A DNA stretch of 64,000 nt from Oxalicibacterium solurbis (GTDB taxonomy: Bacteria > Pseudomonadota > Gammaproteobacteria > Burkholderiales > Burkholderiaceae_D): the NCBI RefSeq assembly GCF_014635845.1, contig NZ_BMDP01000001.1, positions 620,001-684,000 on the forward strand, read 5' to 3'. A program made the position numbers and the translations under genes. Under the pieces are notes generated by a model. That model did not search any database. It was not told where the DNA came from and saw only the letters and a list, made by a program, of their open reading frames with translations. Positions 56,586 to 64,000 of the stretch are shown in pieces (within the stretch, counting starts at the first letter, position 1; each line of letters starts with the position of its first letter).

Positions 56586-56690
56586 TCGGTCACTGCCGGT
56601 AAGGGCGTACGCCCCCAGCCACAGCAGTCGAACTTCAGGGTTCGCACAATTTGTCGGCCTTTTCCTACACCAACCCGAGGAAATGACCGA
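56586..56690 (+). ncRNA. Candidate structured leader RNA (four-helix junction)
   Basis: A 7-bp closing helix (TCGGTCA 56586 with TGACCGA 56690) encloses three hairpins: CTGC/GCAG around a GGGC-GTAC-GCCC stem (56593-56627), CGAAC/GTTCG (56629-56644), and TTTCCT/AGGAAA (56661-56683). It lies in the 312-nt gap between cysW and the 58-aa ORF. The layout looks like a cis-regulatory RNA, but it matches no riboswitch, 6S or SRP consensus that I know. Confidence 0.35.
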
Positions 56691-56823
56691 TCGCCATCGA
56701 ACGAAGGCTCCTCTATTCTCGCAACTCGACAGTCGCGCAGAAAATTGTTTGTCCGGGATTGACGTGTGACAGCGGCAGCTTTGCAGTCTGCACACCGATT
56801 TCCATTTCGAGAAAGGAATCGAT

Positions 56824-57000
56824 ATGTACAAAAATCAGGACGACCTCGCTTCTCCGCTGTACGCCAGCCAGGATGACGAACGGGAAGATATCCCGGTGGA
56901 AGAACGCGATATCGTCGCCGACGCCGATGCAGAAGATGCGCTGCCCAGCCACATCACCGTCGTTCCTTTCAGCACGACTAAAACCGGCTCGTTCCAGTAA
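56824..57000 (+). CDS. 58-aa acidic small protein
   Basis: This small ORF starts at ATG 56824 with a good AAAGGA six nt upstream and ends just before a bidirectional terminator. The peptide starts MYKNQDDLASPLY, is rich in Asp/Glu (15 of 58) and ends with a neutral Ser/Thr-rich tail (TVVPFSTTKTGSFQ). I recognise no family. The strong SD, the structured region upstream and the terminator downstream together support a real gene; the function is unknown. Confidence 0.6.
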   Translation: MYKNQDDLASPLYASQDDEREDIPVEERDIVADADAEDALPSHITVVPFSTTKTGSFQ

Positions 57001-57032
57001 GACGTGCCGCGGAGCTTGTTGCTCCGACAAAT

Positions 57033-57064
57033 AAAAAGCGCGGTCAATGACCGCGCTTTTTTTT
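57033..57064. terminator. Bidirectional terminator
   Basis: A GC-rich hairpin with stem AAAAAGCGCGGTC/GACCGCGCTTTTT and a 3-nt loop, with T runs on both strands, lies between the small ORF and the convergent coiled-coil gene. Confidence 0.88.
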
Positions 57065-57082
57065 GCTTCTCCTCCGTCCGTT

Positions 57083-60000
57083 CTATCTTGGCTGCCCCGC
57101 ACGCATTGCAGCGCCCGCATCCGCCACCGTAATATCCGCCGTCTTCTGTGCTGCATCTGCAGCCTCGACTTCTGCCGGCCGTACAGCGAGTTCGTACGAC
57201 ATCTGCAGGCGGGACGGTGTAGCCGGCTGCACATTTCCTTCCGCAGCGTTCTTTTGCGTCGCCTGCATTTTTTGCGACTGTGCCGGCACTGCCGCATCCT
57301 GTGCATTCCATCCGGCCACGCCGACCAGCAGCGCAAGGCCTGCAGCCAGTGCGGCAAAGGCTCGACCAGCCGACGGCTTGCGTGACGGCATCGCGACAGG
57401 CGCTTCAGCCAGCACCGCAGTCGCACGCGATTGCCATGCCTCGTGCTGCGCACCGCGTTCGCCGATGCGCGTGATCAGTTCATCGGCCAGCTTCTGCGCC
57501 TCGATGCGTTCGCGCTCCAGCCGATCGCGATCCGATTGCGACAATTCCAGCGCCATTGCAGCAGCGCGCGCATGCTGCTGCGCCAGCTCCGCAGCCTGAC
57601 GTTCCGTTGCCGTCTTCGCTTCCTGCGCTGCACGCATTTCGGCTTCGGCAGCCGCGATCTGACGCGCCAGCTCCGCCGCTTCCATTTCCGCGATCGCGGC
57701 CAGTTCGGCTTCCGTGCGTGCCTGCTGCTCGGCCAACAGTTTTTCCTGCGACGCATACATGGCGATTTCGTTCGCTTCGGCGCGCTGCTGCTCTGCTTCG
57801 AGCTGCTCTTCCAGCATTGCCAGCCTCTGTTGCTCGGCTTCCGCGCGCTGCGCTTCGGCCTGCGCCAGCTGTGTCGCCTGCTGAGCCTGGCGCGCAACCG
57901 CTTCGGTTGCGATGCGTTGTGCCTCGGCCTGTGCTGCTTCCTGCTTCAGCGTCTCCTGTTCGGCGGCAATCGCGGCGGCGGCCGCATCGCACAATGCCTG
58001 CTGTGCACGTTCGCGGCTGCGCATGATCGCAGCCTGTTCCTGTTCGGCACGCACACGCGCTTCGGTCGCTTCTAGCGCGGCCTGTTCGGCTGCCAGCTTT
58101 TCCTGCGTGGCAAGCAGCATGATCTCGGCGGCATCGGCGCGCTGCTGTTCGGCGATCAGTTTCTGCTCGATGGCATCCATCGCACGCTGTTCGAGTTGCG
58201 CGCGCGCACGTTCCTTCTGTGCCAGTTCGATGGCGCGACGTGCCTTGGCTTCGGCAATTTCCGCCGTCGCGCATTGCAGTTTCACTTGCTGCGTCAGTTC
58301 TTCCAGTTGCTGCTTCTCGGCCTCAACGATGGTCACCGCCGCCGCATGCAAGGTACGTTCGTTTTCCGTGCGCGCTTGCAGCAGTTCGGCCTGTTTCTGT
58401 TCGATCTGCTGGCGTGCAGTCGTTTCCGCATGCAGCAACTGCTCCATCGCGAACTTGTTTCGTACGGCCTGCAGTGCCTGCTGCTCCGCATCACTGCGTG
58501 CGCGTTCGGCCTGCGCCAGTGCCACTGCTTCGGTGGCGCGCTGTTCCGCTGCCGTTGCAGCAGCCTGCTGCAATTCCGCCTGCACGCGCGTCTGTTCGAG
58601 CTGCACACGCATGGCATTGCATTCGACTTCGGTCGCTTCACGTATCTTGCGTTCCGCCAGTTCGCGTTCGCGCAGCAATTCCATCTGCTGCAGTTCGGCT
58701 TGCGTGCGTGTTTCGGCTTCGTCTTTCGCCGCGGCTTCGATACGGCATTTTTCCTCGACGGCCTGCACGGCCATTTCTTCCGCCTCGACACGCTCGCGCT
58801 CGGCGCGCGTCAGATCGATCATGCGGCGCACTTTCGTCAGCGAGACGTGCGTGGTCTTGCGTTGCAATTCGGTCTTGGCTTTCGCCTGCGCCAGAATATG
58901 CTGCTGCGCGACCTGCTCTGCTTCGCAGGCGGCGCGCAGTTCGCGATCGGCTTTTCCCTGTTCTGCCAGCAAAGCAGCTTGTTCGTCGTTGGCACGCGCA
59001 CGCGCTTCGGCTTCGGCACGCGCTTTTTCTTCCTGCGCAATGCGGACGCGATGGCTTTCCATTTCCTGCTGCACGGCAGCGACATGGCGGCGCTCGGCCG
59101 CCAGCTTTTTCTGCATCAGCGCCAATGCGGCCTGTTCATCCTGCAGGCGCTGCGCCTGAACTTTTGCCAGCGCAACGGCTTCTTTCGCCTTGGCGACGGC
59201 GGCTTCGGCGGCGGCGCTCTTCAGATCGGCCTGCGCCATCGTCTGTTCCAACGTCACGCGCGCGGCTTCGCGTTCGCCCTGCTGTGCAGCCAAGGCCTTC
59301 TGTTCGGCTTCGTCCTTCATCCGCAGCAGCGCAGCCTGTTCCTTCTCGGTTTCGACGCGTGCCGCTGCCGTGGCAGCCAATGCGTCTTCGGCGCGAATTT
59401 TTTCGTGCAATGCCTGCATCGCCTGCTGTTCGGCCAGGATGCGCGCATGTTCGGCATCGGCCAGTGCCAGCGCATGTTGCGCCTTCTGTCCGGCGGCATC
59501 GGCCAGTTGCTGCTGCAGCGCCAGATATTCGGCTGCCTTGTCCAGCGCCAGTTTTTCCGACACGGCGCGGCCTGCTTCCATATCGGCAGCGGCACGTTCG
59601 GCATGCAGGCGCTGTTCGGCCAGTGCACGCGCACGCTCCTCTTCTTCCGCACGCACGTGGGCAGCAGCGAGCGCCTGCTGCTCGGCCGCTTCGCGGCGCT
59701 GCGCCTCTTCCGCGGCGCGCGCTTCCACGATGACGCGTGCACGCGCCTGTTCTTCCGCCTGATGTTCCGCTTCCACACGTGCGACGGCGGCATCCTGCAA
59801 CTGCTTTTCGACTTGGATGCGTGCCTCGGTAGCGACACGCACACGTTCGTCTGCTTCGCGGCGCGATTGCGCGGCGACAGCAGCCATCTGCTCCACATGT
59901 TCACGGCGTTCGGCAGTCGCGCGCATCTCGGCTTCGGCCTGCAGGCGCTGCTGCACGGCGGCCAGCGCACGCTGTTCGGATTCGATGCGCGCTTCAGCGA

Positions 60001-60844
60001 TGCGTTGCTGTTCGGTTTCGATTGCGGCGCGCTCCTGCGCTTCTTCACGCGCGCGCACTTCTGCCGGCACGCGGCTGAGCATGAGACTCAATGCCTTGCC
60101 TTCGGCTTCTTCGCGCTGCTGAGCCAACAGCATCGCATCGCGCTTGGCGCTCAACAGCAGCTTGCTGGTCTCCTGCGCTTCCTTCTCACGGCGTTCCAGT
60201 TCGCGCGCCATGCGGGCAACCTGTGCTTCCAGATGGCCGCGCTGCGTCGCTTCTTCTTCAGCTGCGCGCGTGGCGCGTTCGGTGATGGCAATGCGTTCGT
60301 TCAATCGCGCTTCGGTATCGCGGGCACGTGCCTCGAGTTCGCGCTCCTGATCGATCTGTTCGGCGGCCAGTTTGCGCGCCTGCTCTTCGGCCTGCGCGCG
60401 TTCGCTGGCGATGCGACTCAGATGCGCATCGGTTTCGGCACGGGCGCGCAGTTCGGCGATTTCCTTGTTGACGGCCTGAGCACGCGCTTCGCTGGCCGTG
60501 CGCGCTTCGCGTTCTGCTTCGAGACGGGAACGGCTGGCGGCGATTGCATCTTCTGCCGCACGCGCGTTGCGCTGGGCTTCGGCAGCAGCAGCGGCATCCG
60601 CCTGCGCGCGCTCCTCGGCCAGCGAACGTGCCTGTGCCTCGGCGGCAGCGCGGTTTTCCGCATTGACGGTGGCCTTGGCTTCGGCTTCGACGCGCGCAAT
60701 CGCTTCGCGGATCGCTTTCAGGTCCATGCCGCCGACACGTCCGCCATTGCGCGGCGCGTGCAGCACGCTGTCGATGAAGTCGTCGTTTTCCGCTCCTGCA
60801 CCTTGCAGGGATAAGGTTTTGCGCTGCGCCTCGTTCGTTGCCAT
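57083..60844 (-). CDS. Giant Ala/Glu-rich coiled-coil protein with C-terminal membrane anchor
   Basis: This 1253-aa protein is almost entirely predicted coiled coil (~residues 45-1130), built of degenerate Ala/Glu/Gln/Arg heptads with recurring phrases such as AEQQRAEA and QALAA. A short unique head (MATNEAQRKTLSL...) precedes it. Near the C-terminus one hydrophobic helix (AFAALAAGLALLVGVAGW) is followed by ~70 Ala/Gln-rich residues, so the bulk should be cytoplasmic and the tail periplasmic. It resembles TolA/IgA-peptidase-like coiled-coil proteins only in composition. It lies ~200 bp downstream of a two-kinase operon on the same strand. Function is unknown; a structural or polar scaffold role is speculation. 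Confidence 0.75.
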   Translation of the reverse strand: MATNEAQRKTLSLQGAGAENDDFIDSVLHAPRNGGRVGGMDLKAIREAIARVEAEAKATVNAENRAAAEAQARSLAEERAQADAAAAAEAQRNARAAEDAIAASRSRLEAEREARTASEARAQAVNKEIAELRARAETDAHLSRIASERAQAEEQARKLAAEQIDQERELEARARDTEARLNERIAITERATRAAEEEATQRGHLEAQVARMARELERREKEAQETSKLLLSAKRDAMLLAQQREEAEGKALSLMLSRVPAEVRAREEAQERAAIETEQQRIAEARIESEQRALAAVQQRLQAEAEMRATAERREHVEQMAAVAAQSRREADERVRVATEARIQVEKQLQDAAVARVEAEHQAEEQARARVIVEARAAEEAQRREAAEQQALAAAHVRAEEEERARALAEQRLHAERAAADMEAGRAVSEKLALDKAAEYLALQQQLADAAGQKAQHALALADAEHARILAEQQAMQALHEKIRAEDALAATAAARVETEKEQAALLRMKDEAEQKALAAQQGEREAARVTLEQTMAQADLKSAAAEAAVAKAKEAVALAKVQAQRLQDEQAALALMQKKLAAERRHVAAVQQEMESHRVRIAQEEKARAEAEARARANDEQAALLAEQGKADRELRAACEAEQVAQQHILAQAKAKTELQRKTTHVSLTKVRRMIDLTRAERERVEAEEMAVQAVEEKCRIEAAAKDEAETRTQAELQQMELLRERELAERKIREATEVECNAMRVQLEQTRVQAELQQAAATAAEQRATEAVALAQAERARSDAEQQALQAVRNKFAMEQLLHAETTARQQIEQKQAELLQARTENERTLHAAAVTIVEAEKQQLEELTQQVKLQCATAEIAEAKARRAIELAQKERARAQLEQRAMDAIEQKLIAEQQRADAAEIMLLATQEKLAAEQAALEATEARVRAEQEQAAIMRSRERAQQALCDAAAAAIAAEQETLKQEAAQAEAQRIATEAVARQAQQATQLAQAEAQRAEAEQQRLAMLEEQLEAEQQRAEANEIAMYASQEKLLAEQQARTEAELAAIAEMEAAELARQIAAAEAEMRAAQEAKTATERQAAELAQQHARAAAMALELSQSDRDRLERERIEAQKLADELITRIGERGAQHEAWQSRATAVLAEAPVAMPSRKPSAGRAFAALAAGLALLVGVAGWNAQDAAVPAQSQKMQATQKNAAEGNVQPATPSRLQMSYELAVRPAEVEAADAAQKTADITVADAGAAMRAGQPR

Positions 60845-61013
60845 CATGGCTCCTGGTTGACTGTTCCGCTCCGGTCCATCGCATGCAGACCGGACTTCTT
60901 CCTGATAGGCATTATCGGGGGCGGATCGTCAAACCAGACTTGGAAAAGAGGGGAAAAGCCGAGCCATTTCGGCAATATGCGGCAGCCAGCTCGTGCAACC
61001 GGTTGCCGCATCG

Positions 61014-61019
61014 ACTATA
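61014..61019 (-). promoter_or_regulatory. -10 element upstream of the coiled-coil gene
   Basis: TATAGT within a TTTATATAGT run, on the minus strand, could start a transcript with a ~160-nt leader. No clear -35 is seen. Confidence 0.3.
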
Positions 61020-61041
61020 TAAACTCGGTGAAGCGGAAGAT

Positions 61042-63165
61042 TCAGGCCTGGGAGGTCGCGACCGGCAGCCCCTGCAGGATGCCTTGCAGGCGCTCCATGC
61101 GGAACGGCTTGACGAGGAAGTAATTCATGCCGGCATCCATGCAGGTTTGTATATCCGACAACGATCCGGCTGCCGTCAGCGCAACGATCGGCAAGGTCGA
61201 GGCCGACCCAGGCAGGCAGCGAATCGCCCTGGTCGCGGCCGGGCCGTCCATTTCCGGCATGTGCATGTCCATCAGGACGACATCGAACGCCTGTCGCTGT
61301 ACCGCCAGCACCGCTTCATAACCATTCCCGGCGACTTCGACCGTGTGGCCGGATTTTGCAAGCAGTGCGACGGCGACCTTTTGATTGATCTCGTTGTCTT
61401 CCGCCAGCAGGATGTGCATGCTGCGCATGCCATGTGGCATGTGCAACGGCTCAGCCGCCGCCGGTTGCACTTGCGGCATGGTTTCCGGCAAGGCAAACAC
61501 CAGTTCGAACCAGAAACGGCTGCCGACATCCGGCGCACTGTGCACGCCGATGCGGCCGCCCTGCATTTCGACGATCTTGCGACAGATCGACAGGCCCAGC
61601 CCGGTGCCGCCGAAACGGCGGGAAATCGAATTGTCGGCCTGCGAGAACGACTGGAACAACCGTGCCTGCGCTTCCGGCGCGATACCGATGCCGGTATCGA
61701 CGACGGTGAAGCGCAGCGTCGCATCGCGTTCGCTGCATGCCAGTTGCTCGATCTGCAGCACGACACTGCCCCGCTCGGTGAATTTCAGCGCATTGCTGAT
61801 CAGGTTCAACAGTACCTGGCGCAGCCGTCCCGCATCGCCGACCAGCATGGATGCAACGCCATCCCGCCAGTCCACGCCGAGTGAAACCGCACTTTCCTGC
61901 ATGCGCGAGGCCATCAGGTCGATGACGCTGTCGACCGTCTTGCGCAGATCGAACGCGGCTGCTTCGAGCTGCAGATTGCCGGATTCCAGTTTGGAAAAAT
62001 CGAGAATGTCGTTGAGGATGGTCAGCAAGGCTTCGGCCGAATACTGCGCCGTTTCCAGCCGTTCGCGCTGTACCGGATGCGTGGCTTCAGCCAGCGCCAG
62101 CTGCATCATGCCGAGCATGCCGTTCATCGGCGTGCGAATCTCGTGACTCATCACGGCAAGGAATTCCGACTTGGTGCGATTCGCGCGTTCCGCCTCTTCC
62201 TTCGCCAGCTGCAGGTCGCGCGTGCGCTCAACGACCTGGTTTTCCAGATCCAGGCTCAGGCGCTTCAGCGATTCGACCAGCTGCACGTTTGCCAGTCCCG
62301 CGGCGACGTTCGTGCACAGCACACCGAACAGTTGCCGCTCCAGCTCGGACAGGCGGCGCTGCAGCGGAATGCGCACCGCATATTCGCCGACACCGTTCAG
62401 CGGGCGAATGTAGAAACTTGCGTGACGGCCATCGTCGGCATGACGGCCGGCATCCAGTATGTGCACCGCAGCGGCCACGATTTCATGTTCCGTCTCGCCG
62501 GCCGGATCGAAGGCCGCAACGATCTTCACCTCTTCGCTGCCCGGCATGCGGCACACGATAGACCCGCAGACCGGCTGTCGCAGCAATACGCTCATCTGCT
62601 GCAGCACCTGCTGCGCGAACGCCTGTTCGGAGACCGCCTGCATCAGTGCGCCGGCAGCGCCGACCACGCCCTGCAAGCCGTTGCTCGAGCGTTCGAGCGC
62701 GAGGATGTCGTCATGCGCACGCAGGGCGGAGACGATGCAGGTCAGCAGCTTCTGCCGCGTCAGTTCGGTTTTCGACTTGTAATCGTTGATGTCGTAATCG
62801 ACGACGACGTCGCGCTCCGGCGCCTGCCCCGGCTGACCGGTACGCAACACGATACGCAGCCGCCGATTACCCATCTGTTCGCGGATGTGGCGTACCAGCT
62901 GCAGGCCGGCGTCTTCCGTTTCCATCACCACGTCCAGCAGGACGATGGCGATATCGGGCTGTTCGGCAAGCATGCTTTGCGCCTGCGTTGCCGAATACGC
63001 ATGCAGGAATTGCAGCGGACGGCCCTTGAATTTCACATCGAGCAATGCCACCGTAGTGACTTGATGCACTTCATCTTCGTCGTCGGCGATCAGTATCTTC
63101 CAGGGCGGCTCACCGATGCCGGCCAGTGCCTCCTTTTCCGGTGCGAAGGAAAAATCGTCGAACAT
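61042..63165 (-). CDS. Hybrid sensor kinase REC-DUF3369-HisKA-HATPase-REC
   Basis: This 707-aa soluble hybrid kinase starts with a receiver domain (D78 phosphoacceptor in IVLLDVVMETEDAG, K132), then a DUF3369 domain (~150-300), a HisKA dimerisation domain with H341 in FLAVMSHEIRTP, a HATPase_c domain (N-box LLNLISNALKFTERG, G-box DTGIGIAPE and GTGLGLSI) and a C-terminal receiver (D633 in VVLMDMHMPEMDG). No membrane segment is present. It overlaps the upstream kinase gene (TGATG), so it probably receives phosphate from that kinase. The output is not identifiable from sequence. Confidence 0.92.
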   Translation of the reverse strand: MFDDFSFAPEKEALAGIGEPPWKILIADDEDEVHQVTTVALLDVKFKGRPLQFLHAYSATQAQSMLAEQPDIAIVLLDVVMETEDAGLQLVRHIREQMGNRRLRIVLRTGQPGQAPERDVVVDYDINDYKSKTELTRQKLLTCIVSALRAHDDILALERSSNGLQGVVGAAGALMQAVSEQAFAQQVLQQMSVLLRQPVCGSIVCRMPGSEEVKIVAAFDPAGETEHEIVAAAVHILDAGRHADDGRHASFYIRPLNGVGEYAVRIPLQRRLSELERQLFGVLCTNVAAGLANVQLVESLKRLSLDLENQVVERTRDLQLAKEEAERANRTKSEFLAVMSHEIRTPMNGMLGMMQLALAEATHPVQRERLETAQYSAEALLTILNDILDFSKLESGNLQLEAAAFDLRKTVDSVIDLMASRMQESAVSLGVDWRDGVASMLVGDAGRLRQVLLNLISNALKFTERGSVVLQIEQLACSERDATLRFTVVDTGIGIAPEAQARLFQSFSQADNSISRRFGGTGLGLSICRKIVEMQGGRIGVHSAPDVGSRFWFELVFALPETMPQVQPAAAEPLHMPHGMRSMHILLAEDNEINQKVAVALLAKSGHTVEVAGNGYEAVLAVQRQAFDVVLMDMHMPEMDGPAATRAIRCLPGSASTLPIVALTAAGSLSDIQTCMDAGMNYFLVKPFRMERLQGILQGLPVATSQA

Positions 63166-64000
63166 CAGATCGCTCCCTCGCCGGAATCATGTTCGGCATC
63201 ATCATGCGTCGCGGTCAACTTCGGACTGCGCGGAAAACGCACGATAAAGGTGGTACCAACGCCGACCTGGCTTTCCACCGTGATCTGCCCTTGCAGCGGA
63301 CCGGTGACAAGACTATGGATGATGTTCAGGCCGAGACCGCTGCCGCCGCGTCCGCGCATCGTCGTGAAGAACGGATCGAAGATCTTCGACAGGTTCTCCT
63401 GCGCAATGCCGCGGCCGTTGTCGGAAAAGCGCAGTTCGATCTGATCGGTTTCCCGGCCGTCCGCATAGATGCCGCGCACCACAATCAGCATCTCGCCAGG
63501 AGCTTCGTCAGGGAAGGCATGCAGCAACGCATTCATGACGAAATTGGTGATGATCTGCGACAGCGCACCGGGATAGGTATCGACTTCGAGTTCATCGTCG
63601 CAATTGACGCTGATGCGATGCTCGGCGCGGCGCAGCATCGGTCCCAGGTTGGACAGCACCTCGTCGATGTAGGCCTTGAGCCGGAAGGTGCGGCGTTCCT
63701 CGCTGGTCTGGTCGACGGCGACATCCTTGAAACTCTGGATCAGCGTCGCCGCGCGTTCCATGTTCCCCAGCAGCAGTTTGCTGATCGTCGCTGCGGTACC
63801 GACGTAGGCTTCCAGATCGGAACGCTTCATCGCACCGGTCTGAAACAGCGATTTCAGGCGCGCCGTTTCTTCGGCCAGTGTCGATGCACCGGTCACGCCC
63901 ACACCGACCGGCGTGTTGATTTCATGCGCAACGCCAGCGACCAGCTGGCCGAGCGATGCCAGCTTGGCCGATTCGACCAGCTGCTTCTGCGTGCGGCGCA
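63165..64000 (-). CDS. Histidine kinase (5' end outside window)
   Basis: Only the C-terminal ~278 residues are in the window. The H-box is LGQLVAGVAHEINTPVGVG, an atypical HisKA-like (HEINTP) motif, followed by a four-helix region and a HATPase_c domain with N-box FVMNALLHAFPD, G1 SDNGRGI and GGSGLGLNI. Kinases with the HEINTP box often lack their own receiver and act with DUF3369 hybrids. The gene shares a TGATG overlap with the downstream hybrid kinase. The sensor portion lies beyond the right edge. Confidence 0.9.
   Translation of the reverse strand, partial: RRTQKQLVESAKLASLGQLVAGVAHEINTPVGVGVTGASTLAEETARLKSLFQTGAMKRSDLEAYVGTAATISKLLLGNMERAATLIQSFKDVAVDQTSEERRTFRLKAYIDEVLSNLGPMLRRAEHRISVNCDDELEVDTYPGALSQIITNFVMNALLHAFPDEAPGEMLIVVRGIYADGRETDQIELRFSDNGRGIAQENLSKIFDPFFTTMRGRGGSGLGLNIIHSLVTGPLQGQITVESQVGVGTTFIVRFPRSPKLTATHDDAEHDSGEGAI

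Noticed and set aside
56586-56690. 6S RNA, tmRNA or a known riboswitch at the structured leader
   Set aside because: None of the consensus elements I know for these RNAs is present, so the element is left as an unnamed candidate.
57083-60814. Very long open frames on the plus strand opposite the coiled-coil gene
   Set aside because: They are rich in Ser/Ala/Arg/Cys with no family match and arise from the codon bias of the Ala/Glu-rich gene on the minus strand.

Overview
This 64 kb window reads as ordinary chromosome from a betaproteobacterium of the order Burkholderiales, most likely family Oxalobacteraceae (Herminiimonas/Janthinobacterium-like). This is inferred from the housekeeping proteins, the exbB-exbD-lpxK-Trm112-kdsB-adk block, a clpS-clpA pair, and an OxlT-like carrier. 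GC is moderate, coding density is high, and intrinsic terminators separate many transcription units. I see no prophage, insertion sequence, integron or CRISPR array. The first gene (rluB) and the last gene (a histidine kinase) run off the window edges.

Layout. 1-5.9 kb: rluB and scpB, initiator tRNA-fMet, a Nudix hydrolase, an ammonium channel, then aat and bpt. 6-11.9 kb: pyrD, clpS-clpA, a cold-shock gene with a long leader, rluE, a DUF192 protein and rpsT. 12-17.7 kb: murJ, a SirB1-type protein, an ABC-F ATPase, tRNA-Arg(CCT) and a GntR regulator. 17.7-20.9 kb: a gamma-glutamyltransferase-family (oxamate-amidohydrolase-like) gene and an OxlT-type carrier behind a promoter with a perfect 14-bp palindrome. 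21.2-25.2 kb: livHMGF behind what looks like a leader-peptide attenuator. 25.3-29 kb: ispH, an SlpA-type FKBP, radC, rpmB-rpmG and a PaiB-like protein. 29-34.5 kb: an acyl desaturase, an MscS channel, rsmB, purN and a barnase/barstar pair. 34.6-44.2 kb: a patatin-like lipase, a periplasmic gamma-glutamyltransferase, hppA, adk, kdsB, a Trm112-like protein, lpxK, exbD and exbB. 44.5-47.5 kb: an uncharacterised AAA+ ATPase and a RarD-type permease. 47.6-51.2 kb: an unusual locus with a TiaS-like protein, an S-component-like membrane protein and a TonB-dependent receptor carrying a 23-glycine tract, all downstream of a Zur-box-like palindrome. 51.3-56.5 kb: xseA, sodB, sbp, cysT and cysW. 56.5-64 kb: a structured leader with a 58-aa acidic ORF, a 1254-residue coiled-coil membrane protein, and a pair of sensor kinases.

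Functional links. Aat, Bpt, ClpS and ClpA together are the tagging and recognition half of the bacterial N-degron pathway and lie within 5.5 kb. The OxlT-like carrier, the amidohydrolase-like enzyme and the GntR regulator suggest an oxamate/oxalate module. The exbB/exbD pair could energise the TonB-dependent receptor 5 kb away. The most promising candidate for an undescribed system is the TiaS-like/membrane/receptor locus at 47.6-51.2 kb; its metal link is inferred only from the operator.
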